A program made the translations under genes and the position numbers. A DNA stretch of 64,000 bases. Origin: Yamagishiella unicocca (lineage: Eukaryota > Chlorophyta > Chlorophyceae > Chlamydomonadales > Volvocaceae). Of this stretch, positions 1 to 10,849 are shown piece after piece; the stretch's first letter is position 1; every line of letters begins with the position of its first letter. Location: assembly GCA_003116995.1 (NCBI GenBank), contig BDSL01000018.1, positions 806,001-870,000 on the forward strand, in the 5' to 3' direction. A model generated the notes under the pieces. It was not told the origin of the DNA. It was given only the letters and a program-made list of their open reading frames with translations, and searched no databases.

Positions 1-719
1 GCGTGCTGGACGTGGACTACGTGGCGGAGGCGACCCGCGGGGTGGGCGCCAAGCTGCTGCTGGACTGCTGCCAATCGGTGCCGCACATGCCCGTGGACGT
101 GACCAAGCTGGGTGCGGACTGGATCGTCGCTTCATCGCACAAATTCTGCGGCCCCTCCGGCGTGGGGTTCTTGTGGGGTCGCTACGATGTGCTGGAGTCT
201 ATGGGGCCGTGGATGGGAGGCGGGGAGATGATTCAGGACGTGTTCCTGGACAGTTCAACGTACGCGCCGCCGCCGGCGAGGTTCGAAGCCGGCACGCCGG
301 CGATTGCCGAGACGATTGGCATGGGCGCCGCCGCGGACTGGCTCCGAAATCTGGGCATGGACCGTATCCATGCGTACGAACATGAGATCGGGTCGTACTT
401 GTACGAGCGCCTGGTCGCGCTGTCCCCGCGAATCAAGGCCTACGGCCCGCGGCCGGACGCGCCGCGGGGCCGGGCGTCGCTGGTTGCGTTCAACGTGGAG
501 GGGCTGCACGCCACGGACGTGTCGACCCTGCTAGACTTCTCGGGTGTGGCGGTGCGCAGCGGCCACCACTGCGCGCAGCCGTTACACCGGGAGCTGGGGG
601 TGCCGGCGTCGGCCCGCGCCTCGGCGTACGTGTACAACACAGCGGCTGAGGTGGACACCTTTGTGGAGGCACTGCGGGACACGATCAAGTTTTTTGACGA
701 CGCGCACGGCACGGCGTGA
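1..719 (+). CDS. SUFS: Chloroplast-type cysteine desulfurase SufS/NFS2, C-terminal part
   Basis: This is the last coding exon(s) of a PLP-dependent group II cysteine desulfurase. The enzyme takes sulfur from cysteine for Fe-S cluster assembly by the plastid SUF system. The frame is open from the window edge (first full codon at base 3) to TGA at 717-719, so the N-terminus lies outside. The PLP lysine sits in [10 protein letters not shown]. The mobile-loop catalytic cysteine is in [11 protein letters not shown], with the arginine and HHCA pattern of SufS rather than NifS/IscS. The stretch RFEAGTPAI is also typical. The rest aligns end to end with plant NFS2 and bacterial SufS, and the stop falls where those proteins end. 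Location in the chloroplast is inferred from the family, because the transit peptide is not visible here. Confidence 0.93.
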   Translation, partial: VLDVDYVAEATRGVGAKLLLDCCQSVPHMPVDVTKLGADWIVASSHKFCGPSGVGFLWGRYDVLESMGPWMGGGEMIQDVFLDSSTYAPPPARFEAGTPAIAETIGMGAAADWLRNLGMDRIHAYEHEIGSYLYERLVALSPRIKAYGPRPDAPRGRASLVAFNVEGLHATDVSTLLDFSGVAVRSGHHCAQPLHRELGVPASARASAYVYNTAAEVDTFVEALRDTIKFFDDAHGTA

Positions 720-2190
720 GCGGGGCCGGGTTGAGTCGCGTGAGGGTAGTGTTGTTGGGGGTGTTGCAGCGGGCTGTTGAGGGGCTGTCTTGAGAGGTTT
801 GGGGCTGGGAGGGCAGGTGCTAGAGCAGGGCGCCGTTGGTTGAAGGCAAGGACGTGGTGTAAGGCTATGGTGGTAGCCTGGGCGGACTACCGTGTGAGGT
901 GAAGTGTGACGCGAGGTGAGGCTGTGGGTGTGGGCTGCGGCCGTTTGGAGAGGGGGGGTCTCGCGTGTTGGCGCTCACGGTCTGCGGTGCTGGGCTGCAG
1001 TGAAGCGGTGTCTGCGTACGGACGTAATGGTATCGAAAATATCGGTTATAAAGGGCATATACATATTCGGGCATCAAGATGTTGAAAGGCTTGCCGCAGA
1101 GGCTTGCCGCAGTGCAGGTGCAGCGAGTGTTACAAGGCTGCAGAAGCCGAGTGCAGTAAGCACAAGTCAAGGGGGGCGTCGCTGGAAACGTGACGTATTG
1201 ACAGGTTCTCGTTGGGACTACAAACCCTACAAACGATCGTGGGTTGATGTGTAGGCGACGGTACAGTGCCCCCACGATGCCAAGGTCCCGCCCAGGAGAG
1301 GCTACTGTATTACGGGCATTTGTCAGAACGCCTGTGACGTCATCGTAACCGTGTAAGGTCAAACCAAGCTGTGCCGTGACCATATAACGTAAACAGCTAG
1401 CAGCATTTCCGCACGACAGTTTACGTCCACATCCTTCCTAATGTACATCAACATGCTAGAACGGACAGCGATGGACATTTATTACGCTCACCCGCGCGCG
1501 ACACCGCCTTTGGCCGTTTCCATGCCAAACCCGAAGGCCGTTACTAGGAACACAACTCTGATATCACCTCGCAAAGTACAGCTGGTGGGCCCAGCAGGAT
1601 TTGGCTTCCAATCGAGCACATCAACTGGCATCATGCGCAGCAGTCAGACGCTATGTGGCTTCAACCCGGATATGCCGACCACGCCGATGCCATCTTGACC
1701 GGTGAAACAGGCCAGATGCTCGGGCCAGGATCCGAAATCCCGATCAGCTGTAAGCGATGATGCTTCCAATCACTATATGCCCCAGAATAACACTATACAT
1801 GGCCAACAGGCACACACAGGGCACACGAAGTGTCATGCCCGTGCAGCCGACGTGCCGGTGCACCAAGTTCAGCTTGATATACCTTTGATAAAAATCCTGC
1901 GTAGTTATGTTCAGCAACTCTACATGGATAACACACGCTGTCGACCGCAAATTGACTGTACGACATTTTGGTCGTAAAAATGCGCCTGGCCTTCAAGCCG
2001 TAACTCGCCATACCAGCCGGCCATTCCCGATTGCTCCAGCGCAAATCAAACAACACCCATTCCCTCCAACCACCGCCTACCATGAATAGCCTGTCGGGAG
2101 ACCAGCACTTCCGTCCCGTCGGCTCCCTCGTCTTGCAATGTCAGCGCCCGCCCTGCTGGGTCGCACCCTCCCCTGTCAGTTCGCCGGACC
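720..2190. other. Convergent intergenic region / 3' UTRs
   Basis: This region lies between the SUFS stop (+) and the FBL15 stop (-). It should hold the two 3' UTRs. The short ORFs here (for example 865-1383 on -, 1702-1977 on +) have no recognisable domain and lack the GC-rich codon ends of the neighbouring genes. I see no gene. Confidence 0.6.
858..862 (+). terminator. Candidate TGTAA polyadenylation signal of the SUFS gene
   Basis: TGTAA is the usual volvocine polyadenylation motif. This one lies about 140 bp past the SUFS stop. A second one occurs at 1352-1356, so the true 3' end is undecided. Confidence 0.35.
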
Positions 2191-5100
2191 TCATCCGCTC
2201 ACCCCCAGCACCGCCCGGCGGTACCTGCGGCCGCACACTGTGCAGTCCGCTCCGCACGCCAGCACCGTGCAGCCGCGCGGCAGCAGCCACCAGGGGGTGT
2301 CGCGAGCAGCCAACAGCGCAGCACTGCTAGGGCCCACCACAGCAGAAAGCTCACCACCGTCTCCGCTTCCGCCGCCTCCGTTGCCACCACTGCCATTGCT
2401 ACTGTTGCTGCTCCCCCCGGCCCTTCCAGCTCCGCCCACCTCGTCACGTACAGTCGAGGCACCTGCTCCGCAGCCCAACACCGCAGCCCCAGCCCCAGTC
2501 GAACAACTCGCCTCCGCCGCGCTGCTGCCGCCACCGCCGCTATTCCCCTGGTTCGCCTCGGCGGCGGCTTCCGCCGCCACCATGACCGCCGCCGCCGTCA
2601 CTGCCGCGGCCACTGCCTCCCCAAACGGCCCCGCGTGCTGCGCGTCCATCAGCGCCAGCCCCTTGCCGTCCGCCGCGCCGCCCAACCCCAGCAGCAGCGG
2701 CACCAGCAGGTCTGCCGGCAGCGCGCAGCAGGCCTGCAGGTGCAACTCCTCCAGGGAGGGGCAGCGCAGCTCCAGGCAGCGGAGAGCCGAGCAGCCATTG
2801 AGGTCCAGGAGGGTGAGGTGCGGCAGGGACAGCGCTACGGTCTGAGAGAGCCAGGAAGGTGGGGGGAAGGGCGACACAGCGGAACGGTTGGGATGGGTGG
2901 GCGGAGCAGGGGACGGGAGAGGGGAGTCGTGATACCGACGAGGGCAGCTTCATGCTCCAGGGAAGGTACTGCCAGTAGTGCGTTGAAGTTACCTTATGTG
3001 CGCTTCATTACGTGCAAGCGGCCCGCGGGCGAGAGGAGATCCATTCGATTGCCCTATCACCCTGGAGAAGCCCTGCACAGCCCGCCCCAGCGCCCAACTG
3101 CCTGGAGCCCCCACCCCTTCCCCGCGGCCCCGCCCCACGCCCACCTGCACGCCGCTCAGGCCGAGTCGCAGGCTGCGCAGCCCCGCCAGCAGGCAGCCCA
3201 CCGGCCGCCAGGGCGGGCCCAGCAGCGACCGCGGTGGGGGCGGTCCGCCCGTCCACTGCCAGGATGACAACTCGCCGCTGCAAGACCTGCCGCCCGGAGT
3301 GGCAGCAGCAACTCCACCTCCTACCTGCCTGCCACCACCCGCCAAACTGCTGCTCTCCCCCTCGGCGCCCTGTGCTGGCTCGTGCTGCGGCACCAGACCC
3401 AGACACAGGGACCGCAGCCCCTTGCAGCGCACCAGGCTCATCTTCGACAGCAGTGACACCGGTACGGCTGCTGTGGCGGAGGTCGAGGTCGAGGTCCCCA
3501 CCGCTGCCTCCTCAGGAGCCGGCAAGCCAGTAAGGCTCGCGCCCTGGCCCTGTTCGGGACCCAGCTGTGCCACCAGGCTGCGCCAGAGCTCCTCGTCGGC
3601 CCCGGAGCAGCCGCTGAGCGCCAGGTGGGTCAGGTGGGTGAGGCCCCGCACCAGCGGCACCACCACGTCCGACGTCAGCGGGCAGTACGACACGTCCAGG
3701 GAGACCAGGTGGGGGAGCGCGTTGCCCTGCAGCATGCGGCCGGGCGTCTGGGGAAGAGTCATTGGTTTCTAGAACCGAGCGCGTATCTAGTGCTGTTTGT
3801 TCTGCGTTGTGGGTGCGTTGTCGCGCCCGGGCTGCTGTGGCTCCAACAGCTGCTGAGGCGCAGGCCTGTGACTCCCCGGCGCGCCCCCTCCCGCACGCGA
3901 GCTCACCCTCTCCGGCAGCAGCGCCAGCAAGTCCTCCCCCTCCAGCTCCCGGCAGGAGCCCAGGCACAGGTAGGTGAGGCCGGTGCAGCCAGCCAGCACG
4001 GGTCCCAGCCGCGAGACGCAGCTGTACGACAGGTCCAGGCGGCGGAGGCCTGACAGGGCCGCCAGCGCCGCTGGCACCGCAGGTCCCAACGAGGAGCAGA
4101 CGCTGAGGACCAGCGAGGTCAGCGGCGGGCGGCAGGACAGGGCTGACACCAGGGCTGCGGCAAGGGGCGGAAGAGGGAGGGGTAGGAGCAAACAGCCGCA
4201 TCAGGACGGGGCTTAAGAGTGTGCACTGTGGCTCTGTGGCGTCACAGCAGCAGCAGCAGCTTGGAGTACTGTTGTAGCTGCGGCGGTTAGCTGCTGCCCG
4301 CACCATCGCTGCCCCCGCCCCTGCATTAGGAAAGCGCACTGGCCCCTCCTCCCCGTCCCCCCCCACCCTCGCTCACATCCCCACAGTGGGGCAAGGCCCG
4401 GTTCTGCAACCTAGGCGGCTCGTCCCCGACTCCCACCCCTAGGCCCTCACCCTCATCCGTCAGCTCCCCGCAGAACGTGGCGTCCAGGTCACGGAGGCGG
4501 GGGCAGTCCAGAGCCACGTGGCGTAGGCTGCCGCACCCCTTGAGGCTGAGCTGCTCCAGGGAGGGGCACATCAGCACCGCCTCGCGCAGCGCGCAGCAGG
4601 AGCCCAGCGACAGGCTCTCCATGCCCGCCGGCGCCAGCGCCACCGTCGCCAGCTCGCCGCACTCCTCCAGCAGCAGCCCTCCCAGCGAGGGGCAGCTCAG
4701 CCGCAGCCCCCGCAGCCCTCGGCAGCCCCGCAGACTGAGGCTCGTCAGGCGGGCGTGATGCAGCACGGCGTGGCGCAGCCCCTCGCACCCCTCCAGCCGC
4801 AGCTCCCCCAGGCGCGGGCAGCCGCCCACCTTAGGGTGCGCAACCACCACCACCGCCGGTTGCTGCTGCTGCGCCTGCTGCGGTGCCGTCGCGCCCGCGC
4901 CGCGGCTCGTCGCCTCACGAAGCGGACCCGCTGGCTGGGGTTGCTGCTGCAGCGGATGTTGCGTCCCGCCGCCTGCTGGACGGTCGTACTCCGGCTGCAT
5001 GCCGATGGAGTGCGCCAGCGGCAGTGCGGCCGCGCCGTGCCCCTCTGCGGCCTGGGCCTCGGCAGCGTCCGCTTCGAGCGCGGCTCGTAGGTCCTCCAGC

Positions 5101-8100
5101 TCTTCTGCCTCCACCAAGACCTCAAAGTCCGGCAGCCCGTAGAAGCGCTGCTCAAGCGCGCCGTAGGGGAGCCTGCCGCCGTCCTGGCCGCCAGGCGGCT
5201 GCGGGACTCGGTGAGGGTACTCGGCTGCGACTGCTGCCGGCTGGGGTCCCAGCTGCTGGGGCTGCATGTACACCAGCGGTGGCTGCGGGAGGAAGGGCGG
5301 GGGGGAGGCGGGCCCGTTGCGTGTGTTTTATAAATGCTGAGCTGAGCCGCGAAGGAGACGGAGCGCAAAGAGACCAAGGAATCCGGAGGCAAGGCGAGGC
5401 GTCAATAGTTACCGAAAGAAGCCCAGAGTGTGTCCACGAGAAGCCAGAATTCCGATTATGTAGACGCCGTCCGCGCAGCGCTCCGATAGCCAGAAGGACG
5501 GTGGCGGGCGGCTGAGCTCCAGTAGCGACCCTAACAACCGACGCCGCGCTGCTGCGGCGTAGGCTTGGCGCGAAGCTCCGACAACGACTGAGCCTAAGTG
5601 CCTAGTAACCTATCCTAGTGCGCAAAGCAGGGGTATATGTAACAACTTCGCGTGCAATGCCAGTAACAGACAGAGTGCCCAGCACAGGAATCCCAGCCCA
5701 TGCCAAATGCGAGGAAACTGACCTGGGAAGGAGAGGAAGAAGGACCAGGCGAAGCAGCAGAACGTTAGCGTTAGGTTGAAGAGCGAAGGAGACATGCGGG
5801 GCGGATGAAAAGGCAGGGACACACGCCACGTGTGTGGGGGGGGGAAGTGCGGGTGCAGGTGGACACTTGATAGTGCGATGTGGGCGTAGGGGACAGCGGC
5901 TGCGGGAGGTCGGCCGGCATGCCGGGGTGGTAGAGGGGACGACTGCCGTCGGAAACCGCGGAAATGATGCGCGGGATGCCATGGCATTATCCCATCTGCT
6001 GCGATCCCCACCAGGCCCCTGCGGAGGCCGCTATCGCAGAGGCCCTTGTCGCAGCCCCACCGGAACCCCCAACAGCCATTTGACGGAGTCCTTTACCGGC
6101 CCCAGCTCCCCAGCCTCACCTCCGCGCGCAGCTCGCCGGCACATGCCCCGCGGATGTGCGCCGGCGCCGCCACGGACCGATCCGTGTATAGCGGCGGCGG
6201 CGCCAACGTCACCTCCTCTACGTCGGTCAGCATGGAGAAGATCTGCAGGTGGCGGCGGAGGAGGGTGTGTGTGTGGTGCGAACAGGTTTGCGGGATAGGC
6301 ACAGGAGGTGAGGGAAAATTGGGTTGAAGGGCAGGATCTCAGCCCAGATGAGCAATCTCAGCCCAGACGAGCAGTCCAAGAGGTGGGCATGGCCGGCAGC
6401 GAGGGCCGCAAGTGGCGGATCGCGCAGGAGCCGAGTTTTGAGCGCCAGGGTTCTGAGCAGGGCCTAAGCTTAAGCATGGGGAGGACCGTAAACTCGCACC
6501 TGACCCCAAGCAGCAGCACCTCCGCGTATACGCACACCGCAGCGATAAGATAGCGGGAGTTAGCAAAACCCAACCTCACCGAGTCGCCGAGGCTGTCGCA
6601 GTCCGTCAGGCTAAGAAAAGTGAGGGCGGGGCAGTCCAGCGTCACGTCCTCCAGGGAGGGCAGGTGGCGCCAGGAAATGGAGCGCAGGCTGTCGCTGGAC
6701 ACCAGCACCCGCTTCAGCATGGCGCCTCCCGGTCCGCCCGGCTCCAGGCAGCCCAGAAGCAGCTCCTCCAGCCGCCTGGTCGGGGAGGGAGGGGGCACGA
6801 TCGGTGGTGGGGAGGGAAGGGTAGGTGGACACATGTGCGCTGCGTGTCTCGTCCCAGTCCCTCGGATCCCCGTCCCCAGTACACAGCGGTGAGGCCAGCA
6901 CGTGCGGTCGCGATGAGGTCCCTACCGCTAAACCGCTAAACCGCTCAACGAGGCCAACTGGCTAACAATTTCCCAAGTTCCCGACACCGGTACTACACCG
7001 GTATTACTAGTAGCCAGTACTCACATCTGAAATCCCCTAATCGGCCCCTCCCACAACAACAACCCCGCCTCCCGAAAGCCGAAACGCTCCCCCCAGTTCC
7101 CAATCCCCCCCCGCCACCAACCCGCGCACCTGCACCTCAGCTCCATGGTCGTCAGCACCCTGCACCCCCGCAGCGACAGGCTCCTCAGCCCCGGCAGCCC
7201 CACGCTGAGCGCCGTGAGGCTCCCACAGCCGTCCATCACCAGCTCCTCCAGCGCCGCGCACCCCTCCACCAACAGCACCGCGGCGGCGGAGGTGAGGCTG
7301 TCGCACTGCCGCACCACCAACCGCCGCAGCGACTGGAACACAGGCGTCCCACGGGTCGGCGACAAGCCGACGCCGCTGCAGTCCACAAGCTCCAGGTGCG
7401 TGAGGTGCTCCAGGGAGCGCGCGGCGCTGCGGATCAGCTCCTCCGAAACCGCCGCGTCCGTGAGGGACAGGCGGCGGAGGGTAGTGATGGAGGTGACGGC
7501 GTCCAAGAGGCTATGGTCGGAGAGGCGCGAGGTGGCGGCGAGGTGGAGCTGCTCCAGGGAGGGCAGCGTGCTGGAGGAGGCGTGCAGCGCCGAGAGCTGC
7601 GAGGAGGTGATGGCCAGGCGGACCAGCTGCGGGCAGTGGAGCGACAGGCGGCCTGCCTTGAAGTGGCTGAGGTCCAGGGAGGTGAGCCCGGGGTGGCTGA
7701 CGGAGGCGTCGACCTGGAGGCCGGCGGCGGGGGGAAGGACAGGTGAGGTTGGACCAGGGAGGATTTGAAGATAGGTAATCAAAGCGACGGAGTGAAGCGG
7801 ACAGGCATCAAAAGGAATACCCCATGCCTCCTCCCGCAAGAGCCAGCTGTCCTGCGCCCCTCCTGTATTCTTCACGTTCCCATGACCCTACCACAAGAAT
7901 CCTCGCTACCCCCTTCCCTCTGCAGCTCCTCACCGCCGCCCCCGTTTTCCCCACGATGTGCACGTCCCGCAGCAGCAGCTCCCTCATGCCAGGCACCCCG
8001 GTGGACAGCTGCGAGAAGGCGCGCTCGCGCAGCAGCGCGCCGCGCAGCTCCAGGACGGTGAGCCTGGGGGGCCGGGGCAGGGGGCCGGCAGGGGCCACGG

Positions 8101-9895
8101 ACTACTGGGACGCCATAGGCGGCAGGGACAATGGGGCCCAAGGGCGGGACAAATAGCTTCCCCGCCACCAACCCCTTTACCCTCACGGCTTCAGTAGGCC
8201 TCCAACCTGTCCCTTGCCCCCTCCCACCGCTCTGCCGACCCCCAGTCACCTACCTGGACAGGTTCGGCAGCAGGCGCTGCATGAAGATGGCGTCCCCGGG
8301 CAGCTGCATCGACCCCGCCAGCCGCAGCTCCTCTATGACGCCCCGCTGCCGCTGACACAGCCGCAGCACCTGGAGGCGGGGACCGGAGGGGTACGGATGG
8401 GGGAAAGATGGGTTGAGCTGCGGTCCAGGGTCGGTATGGGAGGCTTCTCGGGGCAGGGTCGGGGCGGGCGGGGTGATGCCGGGGACCTCTGCCTGTTGAG
8501 TGTTGTAGTGTGAGCGGGCCGGGCGCAGATGGGCAGTGCGGGACCTCAGCTCAGCTAACCCCGTCATACCCCCCCGAAACTACCAGCAGCAGCAGCACCG
8601 CCATCCCAGCCCCAGTTGCTCCTATACGTGGCCCTGGAGCCCAGCAGCCACCCACCCTCGGCCACGGCACCAGCCCCACAAGATACACCACACGCCATCA
8701 CAGGCACATTCACTGGCGAGCAGGCCCCAGCCCTCCGCTACCCGTCCAGCATCCTCCGCACCCCTGTCAAAAGACACCCAGCCAGTCAGCCCCTTCTCCC
8801 CCCTCCTCGCGCGCCCTCCACACACTTGCCCCTACCCTGCCATATTTCCACTCCCGCCCCCTCTTGTCCCTCAAGCCCCTCACAACAATCCCTCCCCTCC
8901 AACGCATATCCTCCCAGCATCACCCCGCCCGCAGCCGCCCTGCCTCACAAAACATACACACCTGCAAGCGTCCTAGGCGCCCCCTCTCCTCCCTCTCCCA
9001 ATCTCCTCCCCCCGCCCCTCCCCCCGCCCGCCCCCTCCCCCACCTGGTCCGATGTCACGCTGCGCCCCACCAGGCTGACGCTGCGCCAGAAAGCCGGATC
9101 GTCCACCACCCGCCGCCACACCGTGCTCACCCCCGCGGCCCGGCACAGGTCCACCACCCCCAGCCCCCGAAGGATGGCCTTGAGCAGGTCGCTGCTCTCC
9201 ACCACCGCGCTCACGCTGTCCGCCGGGACCGCGTGGGCCAGGTCCACGTACGGAACCCCCCCGACGCCGGCCCCCGCCTCCGCTTCGCTGGCCCCCGCCG
9301 GGTCCCCGGCGGCTGCAAAGGCCCTCTGGCGCTCCCACCGCGCGCGCTGCTCCTCCATGTCCTCTTGCAACGCCAGCGCCATTTGGACGTCATCCTCGGG
9401 GCCGCCGTCTGCGTCGGCATCGCGGTGGTGGTAGTCGCGGTGGTGGTGTTGTCGGTCCACTAGCAGGGCGGCGGAGGGGGAGGGGGGGCTCCAGCCGGGG
9501 CGCCTGAGGCCGGATCCGGGGGCGGGGCCGGGGTCAGGGTCGTTGCTGAAGCCGGGGCGCAGCGCCCCGAGCGCTCTGGGCAATGGCCCACCCACGTGGC
9601 GGGCGGAGCCGCCCCGGAGCGGACCTTGATCCTGCTGTTGCTGCTGTTGCTGTGGGTACTGCTGTTGCTGTGGGTACTGCTGCGGGTGTTGTGGTTGCTG
9701 CAGCAGCAGCTCTGGTGGAAAGAGGGGCGGCAGGCCGCCTTCTAGCCAGCCATTTCCACGCAGGTGCTCCAGGAGTTCCATTTCCCTACGAGGTGGCCCC
9801 TCGAACAACGCCTCGTCGTACCAGTCATCGCCGTCGTCAACCATGTCGTCGCGGCGCCACCATGCACGGCGCCTACGTGCGCCGGCGCTCTGCAT
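2191..9895 (-). CDS. FBL15: F-box/LRR protein, FBL15 (SLOMO)-like substrate adaptor
   Basis: Predicted substrate receptor of an SCF ubiquitin ligase. Exons (all in phase): 9895-9044, 8369-8254, 8063-7934, 7713-7130, 6775-6580, 6242-6120, 5282-4451, 4154-3907, 3747-3145, 2841-2191, giving 1444 aa. Exon 1 has a disordered, Gln-rich N-terminus (QQYPQ repeats) and ends in an F-box (about residues 235-275, with DLCRAAGVSTVWRRV). The remaining exons carry many cysteine-containing LRRs of the L-x-L-x-x-C type. Order and signature segments match Arabidopsis FBL15 across its length, for example RLDLSYSCVSRLGPVLAGC and PHLTLLDLNGC. It is about 50% longer than the plant protein because of Gln-, Gly- and Ala-rich inserts at 4.9-5.2 kb and 2.2-2.6 kb. 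The start is uncertain: the frame stays open upstream of 9895, and an ATG at 9985-9987 can be joined through a 38-nt intron (9962-9925), adding 18 residues. Confidence 0.88.
9628..9705. repeat. CTG/TTG-rich repeat coding for a poly-Gln tract
   Basis: An imperfect repeat of tgttgctgtgggtactgc lies inside FBL15 exon 1. On the minus strand it encodes alternating QQYP and poly-Q. It is in frame and probably length-variable. Confidence 0.7.
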
Positions 9896-9987
9896 CGCTT
9901 CGTCGTCCTCGTCGGTCTCTTGACCTGCGGAGGAAATGGCGGTGACGTGCAGTTTAGGGTACCTTCCGAGATAGCGCGGAGCTGCAT

Positions 9988-10849
9988 CTAGTCATCGCCC
10001 AAGAGTCGAGGCGCCTTCGCCTTTAGCTGCAGAGAAGGTGCGCAGCTGCCATTTCGCGTCCCCTTTGTGTCCTTATGCGGAGTGCGGTCGCAACATGGAC
10101 GTATGCCACGGGGCAAACTTAACTCCGCCACCCTTTGATGTATCGCCTAACTTTGACATATAACTGTCATCATCAATCGTACTCATTCATATCCACTGCT
10201 GATGTGGATTCCGGTTTCCCTTCTGGCTTAGCCGTCCCGCTGGCGTTGGGGCTTGCGTTTGCGGAAGTGGTCCGCAGGGTCCGATAGCAGGAGCCGCCAT
10301 ATTACTTACCGCGACGGTGCCCAGCGCGCTTCCTCGGCAGTGCGTGGCTAGCGGCCGGCCTTCTGCCGTCCATCTGGTTAAACGTCAACTTTCTTGCTTC
10401 GCGTTTCCTACGACAATACCTGAGCTTAGGAAAGAAAAGATCGAATTACATTAACATATGTGCCTTTACCGAGTCGTGTGCGGCCACAACCCGAAACCAG
10501 GCAGCTGCCGTAACTCGTACTGAGGCGCCTCGGACAACAAACTGTACGACCTTCCTCCTTTACGTGAAAGGTACATGAGTTTTATGCATAGCTGTTGGGC
10601 ACTATCTGTATGGCCTGGACTGCGTCCATTTGGGCTTTCCTGCGGCGGCGCCCACCCTTTAGCAAGCAAGTTGTAAGTATCACGTATGGGTACGATCACT
10701 CCGAGGAGGCGGGCCAGGAACGAACTGGTGGGTGGATGGGGTGGACACGTAATACTGCCTTGACACAGGGCGATAGTGGCGTTGGTGATGGCCTTTTTAT
10801 GGGCCTAGAAGATATAGCGTAGTGACCATATTACGATGTTGCAGTGTCC
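9988..10849. other. FBL15 upstream region, no gene seen
   Basis: This stretch is less GC-rich than the genes and lies upstream of the minus-strand F-box gene, so it should contain its promoter and 5' UTR. I found no conserved protein segment on either strand and no clear core promoter element. Confidence 0.5.

Noticed and set aside
2138..2845. 235-aa plus-strand ORF opposite the last FBL15 exon
   Set aside because: Antisense shadow of GC-rich LRR coding sequence; the minus strand has clear homology and correct splice sites.
8510..9463. 317-aa plus-strand ORF opposite FBL15 exon 1
   Set aside because: Pro/His/Ser-rich shadow of the F-box exon and its flanking intron; no domain.
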